The translations under genes and the position numbers were made by a program. Below, one piece after another: positions 9,355-18,033 of a stretch of 64,000 nt of DNA. The stretch lies in contig PDSQ01000027.1 of the NCBI GenBank assembly GCA_002747055.1, positions 1 to 64,000 on the forward strand, given 5' to 3'. Within the stretch, counting starts at the first letter, position 1. Each line of letters begins with the position of its first letter. This DNA is from Gammaproteobacteria bacterium (GTDB taxonomy: Bacteria; Pseudomonadota; Gammaproteobacteria; Pseudomonadales; Oleiphilaceae). The notes under the pieces are model-generated. The model did not search any database, was not told where the DNA came from, and saw only the letters and a list, made by a program, of their open reading frames with translations.

Positions 9355-9819
9355 TTATTGTGGTATAGCGAAACCATTCTGTCGCCAAGCCTCGTAAATC
9401 ATGATGGCGACAGCATTGGAAAGGTTGAGGCTTCTGCTATCTGGAGCCATAGGCAGACGAAGACAATGGTCTTTGCCTGTCTGATCTCTTAGCCATTGTG
9501 GTAACCCCCTGGTCTCCGGGCCGAAAAGCAAATAGTCTTCCGGCTTGAATTTTGCTTCGCTATAGGTTTTCTTTCCTTTTGTGGTTAATGCAAACAATCT
9601 TTCCGGCCGTTCGGATTCAATAAAAGCAGTGAAATTTTTATGCGTTTTTATCCGGGTAAACTCGCGGTAGTCCAGTCCGGCTCGCCGCAGTTTTTTTTCA
9701 TCCAGTGTAAAGCCAAGCGGTTCGATCAGGTGAAGCCGGCATCCTGTGTTGGCTGACAGGCGAATGATATTGCCAGTATTGGGGGGAATTTCCGGTTCGT
9801 ATAAAACGATATTGAACAT
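9355..9819 (-). CDS. trmL: tRNA (cytidine(34)-2'-O)-methyltransferase TrmL
   Basis: Starting at the ATG at 9819 gives 154 residues beginning [20 protein letters not shown], the family's normal start and length. The extra 22 codons upstream in the open frame look non-native. SPOUT-fold motifs are visible: [13 protein letters not shown] near the N-terminus, [11 protein letters not shown] in the middle and the trefoil-knot segment [20 protein letters not shown] near the C-terminus. TrmL methylates the wobble base of tRNA-Leu isoacceptors. It converges on secB. Confidence 0.95.
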   Translation of the reverse strand: MFNIVLYEPEIPPNTGNIIRLSANTGCRLHLIEPLGFTLDEKKLRRAGLDYREFTRIKTHKNFTAFIESERPERLFALTTKGKKTYSEAKFKPEDYLLFGPETRGLPQWLRDQTGKDHCLRLPMAPDSRSLNLSNAVAIMIYEAWRQNGFAIPQ

Positions 9820-9960
9820 AGGTTTTCTGTGAAATTGGTTTAGCGACTGAAGCCCGTTCGCTTTGCAGTGACTGCCGTAATCCATCCAGTTCGATTTAAC
9901 AGTTAAATCGCTCGCATTTAACAGACTAAACTGGGCGTCTGACGGCGCCGATATGGATAA

Positions 9961-10248
9961 CTAGGGCTTTATACGTTTAATGACTTTCCAGGTTTTTATC
10001 TGCTTGCTTATTTTCCCCATAGCCTCACGGCTTACACTGCGGTGGTTGTCGCCAATGAGTGTTAGCTGGCCTTGCTCGTCTATCGTGTCAATGCGTTTAA
10101 TGATATCGCCATATATCGGGTGTTTTAACACAATAATCTGTTTTGGCTTAAGCAGCCATCTGGGCCAGAGGCAGGCCAGAATGTAGTCGCCATTTTGAAG
10201 AGAGGGAGACATGCTGTCTCCCTCTATACGTTTCAGCGTCAGCAGCAT
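9961..10248 (-). CDS. sodX: Nickel-type superoxide dismutase maturation protease
   Basis: The 95-residue protein belongs to the S24/S26 signal-peptidase-like group. It shows a Ser nucleophile in EGDSMSPSL (about residues 9-17), a general-base Lys in GDIIKRID, and LIGDNHRSVS matching the conserved GDN box. It is separated from sodN by 3 nt. SodX proteins remove the NiSOD propeptide to expose the nickel-binding N-terminal His. No transmembrane segment is evident, as expected for a cytoplasmic maturase. Confidence 0.9.
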   Translation of the reverse strand: MLLTLKRIEGDSMSPSLQNGDYILACLWPRWLLKPKQIIVLKHPIYGDIIKRIDTIDEQGQLTLIGDNHRSVSREAMGKISKQIKTWKVIKRIKP

Positions 10249-10251
10249 GGA

Positions 10252-10749
10252 CTAGGCAAGTTTAGGATAAACGACCATTTCATTGGGTAGATAGGGGCTT
10301 TTCGCCTGGTAGGTTGCTACGCCCTTGGTTTGCCAGAATATATCAGCAAACTGATTGACCAGGTTTAACAGTTCCAGTGAGGCATCTCTATCCACATTCT
10401 GGCGTGCTTTGGAGCCTTGCATCATGATGTTGTGAACCAGTTCATGGGTTTGTGGGAACTTTTCAAATTGGGGTGCTTTGAAATAGTCGCCCCAGATAAT
10501 GCGAACTTCGTGTTTGACCGCTTCGGCGTGCTCTTCTTTTTGAGCGATCAAACGTGAATATTTGTTGCGCGTCTGCAGGTTGTCTTCTGCGCCTTCCATT
10601 TCGAGTAGTTGATCGACCAGGCGAATAACGGTAAGGGCTGATAGCTGTGCGGTGGCAGGGTCGTAAATGCCGCAGGGCACATCACAGTGTGCCGATACAC
10701 TGCCGATTGCAAATTTTTGATCCAGTTTATCAATTAAACCGTGTAGCAT
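10252..10749 (-). CDS. sodN: Nickel superoxide dismutase
   Basis: The 165-residue precursor has the nickel-hook sequence HCDVPCGIYD at residues 21-30; cleavage after Ala20 would free His1, Cys2 and Cys6 of the mature enzyme. The rest is a helical bundle consistent with NiSOD, which dismutates superoxide in the cytoplasm without iron or manganese. The start is preceded by AAAGGAG. sodX follows 3 nt downstream. This is the only SOD in the window; the orfX-fumC pair that often accompanies sodA here lacks it. Confidence 0.95.
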   Translation of the reverse strand: MLHGLIDKLDQKFAIGSVSAHCDVPCGIYDPATAQLSALTVIRLVDQLLEMEGAEDNLQTRNKYSRLIAQKEEHAEAVKHEVRIIWGDYFKAPQFEKFPQTHELVHNIMMQGSKARQNVDRDASLELLNLVNQFADIFWQTKGVATYQAKSPYLPNEMVVYPKLA

Positions 10750-11013
10750 GTTGAATCTCCTTTATGGTGTTTTTTGAAGTACGGTAAACCAGATAACTCG
10801 AAAGTAGGATACCTGTTTTTGTTTATGCGAGTCTCAGCGTAAATGGCTGGTAAGCCGTTGTCGAACCGGGTGTCGATGCCATCAAGTTTACCGATGAAGC
10901 TTGGCTGTGGCAATGGTTGTGGCAAGTAATGGCTGAGGAGAACAGGTTCCCATACCAGATATAGGAACCTGGAATCGCGATAACGAAACGCTTCTATTTC
11001 GGTGTTGACCTGA

Positions 11014-12711
11014 TCAGGGGTTCATTGCATAGGTGTCTTTCTTGGCGTACGCAAATTCCGTCCAAATCCGGTTGTATCGACGATCGTCTCTCTTCGGTTT
11101 GCTTATTATCAACTGACAAAATACCTGCTGTAAGCGGGTGCTGCTGGTTTTGGAATAAAGCTGCAGTGCGAATTTGGAAAAGTCGCGAACCATAAAGTCA
11201 AAAATCTGATCGATCAGGTCGTCGTCTATACCGTTTTTATCCCAGCTCTCCAGTATCAACTGGCCATAAGCGACCAGAGTAAATAGTTCACCGATGACCA
11301 GCAGAAAGTCGATGTCTTTAATTTGCTCCTTATTGGGGCGGGCCACCATCAGCATTTTTTTGAATGTGGCAATCTGTTTTTTGAAGACATTGACATTGGC
11401 CAGCTGGCATTTGTCATAGGCCAGCCTGTAGTCGTGGAAGCGTGTTTTACCCAGACCTTTGGTTGCCCCCTGGTGGAACAGAAAGTCATCGTTGACACCT
11501 TCATTGCACACGGGCACGTCTTCAAATTTTTCAGGTTTGAAAAAGTAATTGGCCATAAATTTAATGATCAGTGCCATGTTAACGTGGACTGTGCCTTCCA
11601 GTTTGGGTAAGGCTCGAATATCCATCGCGGCGTTTTCAAAATACATGTCTTTTTCAAAACCTTTTGCCGCTATGATGTCCCACAGCATATCGACCACCTC
11701 TTGACCCTGAGTGGTGACTTTCATTTTTACCATAGGGTTATATAGCAGGTAGCGACGATCATAGTTACTGGCAGAACGCATATAGTCACGAGCGCGGTTG
11801 GCAAACAAACGCATTGCGGTCAGGCGGCTGTAGGCGTCAACGAACAACTGTCTGATATGAATAAAATCGGTAACGTAATGGTCAAACAAACGCCTTTTTG
11901 CTGCGTGATCGATGGCTTCGTGGTAGGCGTGGGTACAAATACCCAGCGAGGCATAACCCAGATTGAATTTCATTATGTTGATGGTGTTAAGCGAATCATC
12001 CCAGGCTTTACGCCCTTTGGCTGAAATATCAGCCTCGGTAATCGGGTAATCATTGAGCCGGAAATTGGCCACATAGTCCTGATTATTGATGATATTTTTT
12101 ATGCATTCGTAGTTTTCATGCTGTGAATCCACGGTAAAAAACACATAGTCATCGGTTCCGTCTATCTTGCCAAAAGTCGATACCAGAGCCGCCTTGTTGC
12201 CATTGCCGATATAGTATTTTTCACCTCTCGCGATATACTTGCCATCGCCCTGTGGTATCAATTTCATTTCGGTTGAATAAATATCAGCACCGTGTTCTTT
12301 TTCGGACAGGCCAAAAGCAAAAATCTCTCCTTCTTTCAATAACTGGGCGGTTTTTTTCTTCAGCTCCTCGTTATCACCCAAGAAAATCGGGCCGACACCC
12401 AATGCCGATACTTGAAAACAATACCAGTAGGTCAACCCATAAAAACCCACAATCTCGGAAAAATCGGTAATGCGTGTCGTATCCCAGCGGGCGCCTTCTT
12501 CTCCATATCCTTTGGGAGTCAGTAGCGTCGCAAAAATTTGCTCCTTTTTGATAAATTCCAGAAATTCGGTATACCAGCGTCGGCTTTCATAGTCAGTCTT
12601 GGTTTTTGCCAGCCCCATACCTTCAAAAAAATCAATGGTTTTAAGCATGATTTGTTTGGTGGCTTCATCTGGATAGTTTTGAGCAAACTTTTTGGGGTTT
12701 AATAGATACAT
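11014..12711 (-). CDS. Acyl-CoA dehydrogenase family protein (long form)
   Basis: I choose the ATG at 12711 because CAAAGGAG lies 9 nt before it, giving 565 residues. The middle has the acyl-CoA dehydrogenase layout: helical N-domain, FAFGLSEKEHGADIYSTEM (about residues 150-168) matching the FAD-binding beta-domain signature, and a C-terminal helical domain with the RLFDHYVTDF and YDRRYLLYNP regions. At 565 residues it is longer than the usual 380-400, with a C-terminal extension of about 150 residues. Flavin-dependent oxidation of an acyl-CoA-like substrate is likely; the substrate is not evident. It appears monocistronic. Confidence 0.8.
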   Translation of the reverse strand: MYLLNPKKFAQNYPDEATKQIMLKTIDFFEGMGLAKTKTDYESRRWYTEFLEFIKKEQIFATLLTPKGYGEEGARWDTTRITDFSEIVGFYGLTYWYCFQVSALGVGPIFLGDNEELKKKTAQLLKEGEIFAFGLSEKEHGADIYSTEMKLIPQGDGKYIARGEKYYIGNGNKAALVSTFGKIDGTDDYVFFTVDSQHENYECIKNIINNQDYVANFRLNDYPITEADISAKGRKAWDDSLNTINIMKFNLGYASLGICTHAYHEAIDHAAKRRLFDHYVTDFIHIRQLFVDAYSRLTAMRLFANRARDYMRSASNYDRRYLLYNPMVKMKVTTQGQEVVDMLWDIIAAKGFEKDMYFENAAMDIRALPKLEGTVHVNMALIIKFMANYFFKPEKFEDVPVCNEGVNDDFLFHQGATKGLGKTRFHDYRLAYDKCQLANVNVFKKQIATFKKMLMVARPNKEQIKDIDFLLVIGELFTLVAYGQLILESWDKNGIDDDLIDQIFDFMVRDFSKFALQLYSKTSSTRLQQVFCQLIISKPKRDDRRYNRIWTEFAYAKKDTYAMNP

Positions 12712-12990
12712 TCTGTCGTTCTCCTTTGAACGGTTGTCTGATTGTTGCTTTGGGTTATACCGCGAGCGGTGCAACCATTATAACCCGTTGGTTGGCTAGT
12801 CGATGTTAACTCGATCGAAAGAAGTACCGATTCGCCTCTTTTATCCCCGGCTTTGTTGTTTCCGGTTTGATGTAGGCCACAGATGAAATTGGCTGAATGC
12901 AAATGGTTCTCGCTTGTATTTTGGGTCGGCAAGTTTTATCATTTTTTGCCCATTTCTTTTCTCGCAGCCGATTGACTCGGCGGAGCCTAT

Positions 12991-13875
12991 ATGACACAGC
13001 CCCATCGCTTTCAATTCGCCGCCATGACAGTGCCCTGTGAAATATCGATTCTGGGTGGTTTGCGAACAACGGCAGAGACTGTCGCAAAAAGCATACATCA
13101 GTCCACAAAATCACTGGAGAGAACTTATAACTTTTATTCGGATGATTCGTGGTTGAGCCGCGAGCTGAATCAGCGGGGAGCATCGCGAGTTCGTTTGAAT
13201 CCGGAACAAATCAGGCTGTTTCAGCGAGTACGCGATTTATCCGAACTGACCGCGGGTTTGTTCGATCCTACGATAGGGACGATAAAACTGGCATCGTGGG
13301 ATCGACCTGATGCCTCGAGAACTCAGTTGGTCGGTGAGCTGGAACCGGCCATGGGGTTGGATTCCTGGCAACTGGATGGCGATTACCTGGTTTTCAGGGA
13401 TACTCGCACGGCTTTCGACCTGGGTGGTGTTATCAAGGAGTACGCAGTCGATGTCGCCGCTTCGTTGGCCAGCCAGGCAGGCGTCAACTGCCTGATTAAT
13501 TTCGGCGGCGATATGCATGTGAAGGGACGCAAGCCCAATGGTGATTATGTAGCCATTGGTGTCAAAGACCCGCTATCGCCAGATCGGGTACTGTGCACCT
13601 TGGCGGTTGAGAATGCAGGTCTGACCACCTCAGGCTTTTATGAGCGAACAGTGACCATAGGTGGCGAGCAAGGCACTCATATCATAGGTAACCGGCAGAC
13701 CAAGTCGGCCAGTATCTTATCCGCGACTGTCATTGCGCCAAGCACATTGGAAGCGGGGGTGTTTTCTACTGCGTTAATGCTGGATCCGGCCTTAACCGTG
13801 CCAGAGCATATTCAATATATTGTGGTTGGTGAAGGACGCAAAATTTACAGTAATCTGCCCAGTCTGCCTGGTTAG
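12991..13875 (+). CDS. apbE: FAD:protein FMN transferase (ApbE family), no export signal
   Basis: The 294-residue protein shows ApbE landmarks: FYSDDSWLSRELNQRG, LFDPTIG, DLGGVIKEYAVD (family DLGGIxKGYAVD), NFGGDMHVKG, LTTSGFYERTV and the late ATVIAPSTLEAGVFSTAL with the metal-site region. ApbE moves FMN from FAD to a Thr or Ser in DxxTGA[T/S] motifs. It starts MTQPHRFQFAAMTVPC with GGAG upstream. No signal peptide or lipobox is present, and an in-frame TGA at 12973 rules out a longer N-terminus; most ApbE proteins are exported. It converges on the operon holding its presumed targets. Confidence 0.9.
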   Translation: MTQPHRFQFAAMTVPCEISILGGLRTTAETVAKSIHQSTKSLERTYNFYSDDSWLSRELNQRGASRVRLNPEQIRLFQRVRDLSELTAGLFDPTIGTIKLASWDRPDASRTQLVGELEPAMGLDSWQLDGDYLVFRDTRTAFDLGGVIKEYAVDVAASLASQAGVNCLINFGGDMHVKGRKPNGDYVAIGVKDPLSPDRVLCTLAVENAGLTTSGFYERTVTIGGEQGTHIIGNRQTKSASILSATVIAPSTLEAGVFSTALMLDPALTVPEHIQYIVVGEGRKIYSNLPSLPG

Positions 13876-13900
13876 TGATCGCACATTGTCGATTGAAAAC

Positions 13901-13925
13901 GGCAGATTGACCGAGCAGATCTGCC
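13901..13925. terminator. Hairpin between the convergent apbE and propeller lipoprotein genes
   Basis: GGCAGAT at 13901-13907 pairs with ATCTGCC at 13919-13925 around an 11-nt loop. There is no strong T tract on either side, so termination is plausible but not certain. Confidence 0.4.
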
Positions 13926-13938
13926 ATGTTTGTTCTCG

Positions 13939-15198
13939 TTACTCGAAACTGTCCGGCAGACGATAACCTTTCAGGCTTTGCTGGCTGACTACCCAGACTG
14001 TACCAAAACCATCGATGGCAACGGCCTGGATTGCCGCATTGTGCCGGGTATGGGCGCGTTGACCCGTTTGTAGACTGATCACGTCAATACCTTGATCTGT
14101 ATCCGCAGCTACCAGGATTTTTCCTTCACTATCGATAGCGGCAGCCGAAGCCTGAGTGGCAATGGGGATGTTTACGATTCTGGCTTGATCGCCATTTTTG
14201 GGCAGCCAGTAGACTGAGCTACCGGATGCCAACACCGCAACCACACCGCCTGATGCTTCCGGTAGCAGAGCGACAGGCTTGTCGGCAACGTTGATTGTCC
14301 AGCGTGCAGACAAGTCATCGCTAGCGAGGGCTACCACGGCGCCAGTCAATGCCAGACCACCCACGTAGAGTGTTTCGGCATCATCGCTGTAAGTGATAGA
14401 GCTGCCACGAATTCTAAGTCTGGTTTTGACCGCTTCCGTACTGTAGTCGCTGCTCTGGTAGACTTTAGCACTGCGGTCGTCTCCGGTGACGGCGATCTGC
14501 GTGCCGTCGGGGTGATTGGTGCTGGCGCGAATAGCGCTGTAACTAATGAAGTTATGGCTGCCACCCGAGGCAAATCTGACATCAGGTAAGGTACCTGGTG
14601 CCGGCAAAGGCTCGATATAAACTCCAACACCTGTGCCAGAGCTCTCGCTGTCATACTTCTCTGCCTGTGCGATGAGTATAGTTTGGCTACCATCCGTGTT
14701 TAGTGACAAATGGTTGAATACTTGTTCCGAAGCACCGGTAACCGCATCGATTTCATGGCGAGCCCCGCTGACATCGAGAAAGGCCGCTGCGTCAAGGGGG
14801 GTCAGTTGACCCAGGGCATCGCTCTGGAACGAGCGTAAATAGTTGTGGTATTTGCTGCCGACAAAGATTTGATCACCGGCGGTACGAACAAGCAGGTCAA
14901 GTTGATCCTCGTGAGTGGCGGACCAGCTGGCACTGTCAGTTTCAGTCAGCGGCTGTAACAGTGTGATATCACGCTCGAAGCTGATAAGAGTACCGCTATC
15001 GTCTGCAATTCCGGTTTCACCTTGCTCATTGTCGATAGTGGCGCCTTCACTTCGACAGTCCACGACATTAGGGTCAGCTTTGTCAGAGCAGTCAACGACA
15101 CTGTATTTATCGTCCCAGTTACAACCTTGCAGCGTGCCGATAACAATCAAGGCAAACAGGGCTGTTTTGGAATTCGGCAATGTTTTTCTAAAATTCAT
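13939..15198 (-). CDS. Propeller-like lipoprotein with a DAVTGAS flavinylation-type motif
   Basis: The 419-residue protein has a signal peptide ending in the lipobox TLQGC (Cys26), then Cys/Asp-rich sequence and repeated beta-strand blocks (LYVGGLALTGAVVALASDDLS and similar) suggesting a WD40/YVTN-type propeller. Residues 151-157 read DAVTGAS, matching the D-x-x-T-G-A-[S/T] site used by ApbE. The surrounding sequence resembles the DYVTGAS site of the 1023-residue lipoprotein in the same operon. Its start overlaps the end of the DUF3570 gene by 11 nt. It is the last gene of the operon. No specific function is recognised. Confidence 0.75.
   Translation of the reverse strand: MNFRKTLPNSKTALFALIVIGTLQGCNWDDKYSVVDCSDKADPNVVDCRSEGATIDNEQGETGIADDSGTLISFERDITLLQPLTETDSASWSATHEDQLDLLVRTAGDQIFVGSKYHNYLRSFQSDALGQLTPLDAAAFLDVSGARHEIDAVTGASEQVFNHLSLNTDGSQTILIAQAEKYDSESSGTGVGVYIEPLPAPGTLPDVRFASGGSHNFISYSAIRASTNHPDGTQIAVTGDDRSAKVYQSSDYSTEAVKTRLRIRGSSITYSDDAETLYVGGLALTGAVVALASDDLSARWTINVADKPVALLPEASGGVVAVLASGSSVYWLPKNGDQARIVNIPIATQASAAAIDSEGKILVAADTDQGIDVISLQTGQRAHTRHNAAIQAVAIDGFGTVWVVSQQSLKGYRLPDSFE
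14728..14748 (-). other. Candidate FMN-attachment motif DAVTGAS in the 419-aa lipoprotein
   Basis: Codons 151-157 encode D-A-V-T-G-A-S, fitting the ApbE consensus with Ser in the acceptor position. Inferred from motif and apbE proximity only. Confidence 0.5.
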
Positions 15199-16408
15199 AG
15201 TAAACTCCTAACCAGGCCCATGACATATCGAGGTCGTTACTTTGAGTTTGTTTCGAGGCACGTAAGCTTGCACTCCAGTCTTGTGTCAGTTTGCGTTCCC
15301 AGCCCAGTGATAACGTCGTATCGTCGAAATCACCCAGGCGCTCATCACTTGAACCGTAGCCATTGACATCAAAGACATCGTCACCTTCGTGGTAAAAGCT
15401 GGCGGCGTCTTGTGTCATGTACCGAAGGCCAACAAAGAATTGTCCCAAGCCATGATCAGTCATGCCTAAATAGCTTTTAGCTTCGATGGTATGGCTGCTG
15501 ACACCCCAGTCATCGAAATAACCGCGGTATTGAGCATGCAGCGTAACAGGATACTCATCGATATAGGTTCGCTTGACACCTTTAACATCGATACCGGCAA
15601 CTTTTCGTTTATCAGGCCGACTGTCGGGACTTAAATAGAAACGGAATACAGGAACGCTGCCGGCATCGGCGATATTCACCTGGCGGACGATACGTTTGTA
15701 AGGGTTGGATAACTCACCCGATTCATACATACCAAAGGCGGAGACCTTGACCAGAGATTCCGGCGAAATTATTTCGGTCAACCCTATTTCCAATGTGTTG
15801 TAGCTGGCATCGCGCCAACTGTTATCCCGGTAAAACAACGCCTCGTTATTGAGGCGGCTGTAACCGATTGACAGGGTTCTGTTGCGGGATGCGTCCAGAT
15901 TGTGCACATGCTCGAGTGAGAAGCCGCTGCTGTCATAGTCATCCTCTTCTGAATGAGACAGACCTAACGTCCATTCATGGCGATTTTCGCTGCGCCATGT
16001 GAGTGCAGTGTTGAACGCGGTGCGCTCGTCTTCCATTTCCACCAGATGCGTTTTATAGCCTTCGGGTGTGGCCAATCCATCGTTCAATAGATAACCATCG
16101 CCGCCGGAATACTGTGATGCGCCTGTTTTGGCATCGATCACAGGTGTCGCCCCGGTTATCGCGTCTACACTTGCTGACGCTGACCAACTGATATCGGTGC
16201 CAAAGTCTTTGTTGACGGATAGCTGAGTATAGTCGACAGCGATTCGTCCATCAGACTCTTCGTACCGCATATGTTGTAAGTTCAAGCCTTCGTTACCAGA
16301 TGCCAACGCCTGAATGGAAAGGATGGCTCCCTGAGTGCCGGCCACGGACAACAAAATGGCGGTGACTTTTTTGGCAGTTTGTTTGGTCGCTTTTTTTCTG
16401 GTTTGCAT
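15188..16408 (-). CDS. DUF3570 protein, probable outer-membrane beta-barrel, with two flavinylation-type motifs
   Basis: The 406-residue product has a signal peptide (about residues 16-37) and alternating beta-strand sequence to a terminal aromatic residue (GVYYEF), typical of an outer-membrane barrel. It matches DUF3570 proteins as I know them. After the first strand it carries DAITGAT (82-88) and DAKTGAS (92-98), both fitting the ApbE acceptor consensus. It begins on the last base of the CcdA-like gene and overlaps the next gene by 11 nt, so it is translationally coupled on both sides. DUF3570, DUF4266, thioredoxin and ApbE genes tend to cluster, but their joint function is not established to my knowledge. 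Confidence 0.82.
   Translation of the reverse strand: MQTRKKATKQTAKKVTAILLSVAGTQGAILSIQALASGNEGLNLQHMRYEESDGRIAVDYTQLSVNKDFGTDISWSASASVDAITGATPVIDAKTGASQYSGGDGYLLNDGLATPEGYKTHLVEMEDERTAFNTALTWRSENRHEWTLGLSHSEEDDYDSSGFSLEHVHNLDASRNRTLSIGYSRLNNEALFYRDNSWRDASYNTLEIGLTEIISPESLVKVSAFGMYESGELSNPYKRIVRQVNIADAGSVPVFRFYLSPDSRPDKRKVAGIDVKGVKRTYIDEYPVTLHAQYRGYFDDWGVSSHTIEAKSYLGMTDHGLGQFFVGLRYMTQDAASFYHEGDDVFDVNGYGSSDERLGDFDDTTLSLGWERKLTQDWSASLRASKQTQSNDLDMSWAWLGVYYEF
16115..16165 (-). other. Tandem candidate FMN-attachment motifs in the DUF3570 protein
   Basis: DAITGAT (16145-16165) and DAKTGAS (16115-16135) lie 10 residues apart start to start near the N-terminus of the mature protein. Each fits D-x-x-T-G-A-[S/T]. 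Two sites so close could carry two flavins, or one could be decayed. Confidence 0.55.
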
Positions 16409-17178
16409 TATTCACCCCCCACTAACGCAGACTCTACATCGAACAGTGCCGATGTCCACGGAATGTGTTCTGTCAACCAGTTGGACATATCGTGTACCGA
16501 AATCAATAACATACTTAACCCGATGATAATAATTAGCAGGCCTGTGGCCCGTTCGACCCACTGGGTGTAGCGGGCGTTTCTACGCGCCCACTGACCCATG
16601 CGATTGGCCAATAGTGCCGAGATCAAAAATGGGATGGCAAGCCCAAACGAGAATACCGCCATCAACGCCGCGGCCATGGCCATCTCGCCACTGGTTGCGG
16701 ATAGAGCCAGAATACCGGCTAGAATAGGCCCGATGCATGGAGACCAGCCGGCGCCAAACAATAAGCCAAACAGAAATGAGCTGACCAGGGTGAGCTTGTT
16801 GACTTCTTTTTGCTGGACGCGAGTATCCCGCATCAGGAATGGGATGCGATAAAAGCCTATCGTATGACCACCGAGTATGATCAGTAAAATGCCCATTACA
16901 CGACTAAAGCCGTCACCCATTCGGAACTGTGAAATCAGGCTGTAGAAAAGCACACCGATAAGCACGAAAGCGACGCTAAAGCCGAGCGTGAAGCCTATCG
17001 CATTGAACAGGGTGTGTTTCATTTGTTTGAGCTGTTGCGAACCAGAGACGGCATCGGTGGCCTGTCCTGGTGTTGCCCCTGACAGGTAAGCGAGATAGGC
17101 GGGTAGTAAAGGGAGTACACAGGGTGACAGAAATGTCAGCAGGCCACCTAAAAAGGCAACCGAAAAGGAAACGGTCAT
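16408..17178 (-). CDS. CcdA/DsbD-type transmembrane thiol transporter
   Basis: The 256-residue protein has six or so hydrophobic helices and the CcdA hallmarks: GGLLTFLSPCVLPLLPAYLAYLSG at the N-terminus (redox Cys in SPCVLP) and FGLLFGAGWSPCIGPILAGIL in the middle (second Cys in SPCIGP). The family passes electrons from cytoplasmic thioredoxin to periplasmic thiol proteins. Its likely partner is the TlpA-like thioredoxin two genes upstream, which could reduce the CGC tail of the DUF4266 protein or other cysteines in the system. It begins about 40 nt after the DUF4266 gene. Confidence 0.88.
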   Translation of the reverse strand: MTVSFSVAFLGGLLTFLSPCVLPLLPAYLAYLSGATPGQATDAVSGSQQLKQMKHTLFNAIGFTLGFSVAFVLIGVLFYSLISQFRMGDGFSRVMGILLIILGGHTIGFYRIPFLMRDTRVQQKEVNKLTLVSSFLFGLLFGAGWSPCIGPILAGILALSATSGEMAMAAALMAVFSFGLAIPFLISALLANRMGQWARRNARYTQWVERATGLLIIIIGLSMLLISVHDMSNWLTEHIPWTSALFDVESALVGGE

Positions 17179-17219
17179 AACGTGTTAAACCTCAATAGAA
17201 TGAGTTAGAGATCAAGGAT

Positions 17220-17444
17220 TCAGTTACAGCCGCAGCCACCGCCTCCGACACCTTCACCGCCTTTGGCGGTTTCTTTGGAGGTGTACACGTGGGAAAACAA
17301 GCCATTGTCTCTGGCCAGGCCACCCGGTGCCATGCTGGGTTCTGCCAGTGACCCTTTTTCCCAGGGTTTGACATCGCTCACTGGAGGGAGATAGGTGCAG
17401 CCGGAGAACAGGCAGGCCATTACAAGTAGAGAACACAGTTTCAT
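17220..17444 (-). CDS. DUF4266 small lipoprotein with a Gly-rich CGCN C-terminus
   Basis: This 74-residue lipoprotein precursor has the lipobox LFSGC (Cys16), a PWEKGSLAEP motif and an extreme C-terminus GGGGCGCN, features of DUF4266. After processing only about 59 residues remain, so the two tail cysteines would sit on a short flexible arm at the membrane. They could bind copper or another metal, form a redox disulfide, or be modified; none is shown by sequence alone. The start is 2 nt after the thioredoxin stop codon. DUF4266 genes typically lie beside DUF3570 and thioredoxin genes. Confidence 0.85.
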   Translation of the reverse strand: MKLCSLLVMACLFSGCTYLPPVSDVKPWEKGSLAEPSMAPGGLARDNGLFSHVYTSKETAKGGEGVGGGGCGCN

Positions 17445-17446
17445 GA

Positions 17447-17929
17447 TTATTCCGCAAGTAGTTGTTTGATATCTTTCTGCACGACCCGATCGATCTTAGG
17501 TATTGCACCATAGTGAACAATTTTCACTATGCCATCTTTAAGCAGGTACACGGCAGGCATACCAAAGGGGGCAAACGCGGCAACCACATCTTGTGAGGTA
17601 TCATCGTAGACGCGGAATTGGATATTCAGCTTTTTCTGAAAAGCTTTGCCTTTCTCAATTTTTTTATCAGTACAAACACCTAATAACTCGACTTTTGTTT
17701 CGTCCAGTTCCATCGCATCCAGGATGGGTATTTCTTTTTTGCAACTGGTGCACCAAGAGGCGAAAAAATCGACAATGGTGACTTTTTTGGGGTCGATGTT
17801 AAGTTTCTGCAGGATTTCCGGATCTACTGCTTCGCCTTTTTTATAAGCCAGTGCGGGCTGAGAAGAAAACAGACAAAGCAAAAGTCCGGTCAGCAGCCGC
17901 CGACAGGCCGGGCGATGTTTAAATACCAT
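17447..17929 (-). CDS. TlpA/ResA-like periplasmic thioredoxin
   Basis: Starting at the ATG at 17929 gives 160 residues with a signal peptide (LLTGLLLCLFSSQPALA). The open frame goes on to 18028, but those residues precede the signal. The active site is FFASWCTSCKKE (CxxC with Thr-Ser). It also has the thioredoxin Pro loop GMPAVYLLKDG. Family members reduce or isomerise periplasmic thiols, usually fed by CcdA. It lies second in the six-gene operon, about 100 nt after the 1023-residue lipoprotein gene and 2 nt before the DUF4266 gene. Confidence 0.88.
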   Translation of the reverse strand: MVFKHRPACRRLLTGLLLCLFSSQPALAYKKGEAVDPEILQKLNIDPKKVTIVDFFASWCTSCKKEIPILDAMELDETKVELLGVCTDKKIEKGKAFQKKLNIQFRVYDDTSQDVVAAFAPFGMPAVYLLKDGIVKIVHYGAIPKIDRVVQKDIKQLLAE

Positions 17930-18033
17930 AACGATCACTCTCTTCGATAGCGTTGAATGGATATAACCTGACGGTCGGTTACCCTCAGGGAAACCAACCG
18001 CCAGGCGCAGGTACATCTTGACAGGCAAGTATG

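Noticed and set aside
8778..9377. 199-codon minus-strand ORF opposite secB
   Set aside because: It is antisense to a certain gene and its residue make-up has no family resemblance.
10734..10925. 63-codon minus-strand ORF upstream of sodN
   Set aside because: No ribosome site, no signal, overlaps the sodN start region; treated as non-coding leader.
16408..17178. LSGATPG in the CcdA-like protein as a further flavinylation site
   Set aside because: No Asp three residues before the T/S-G-A-T and the position lies in a membrane helix region.
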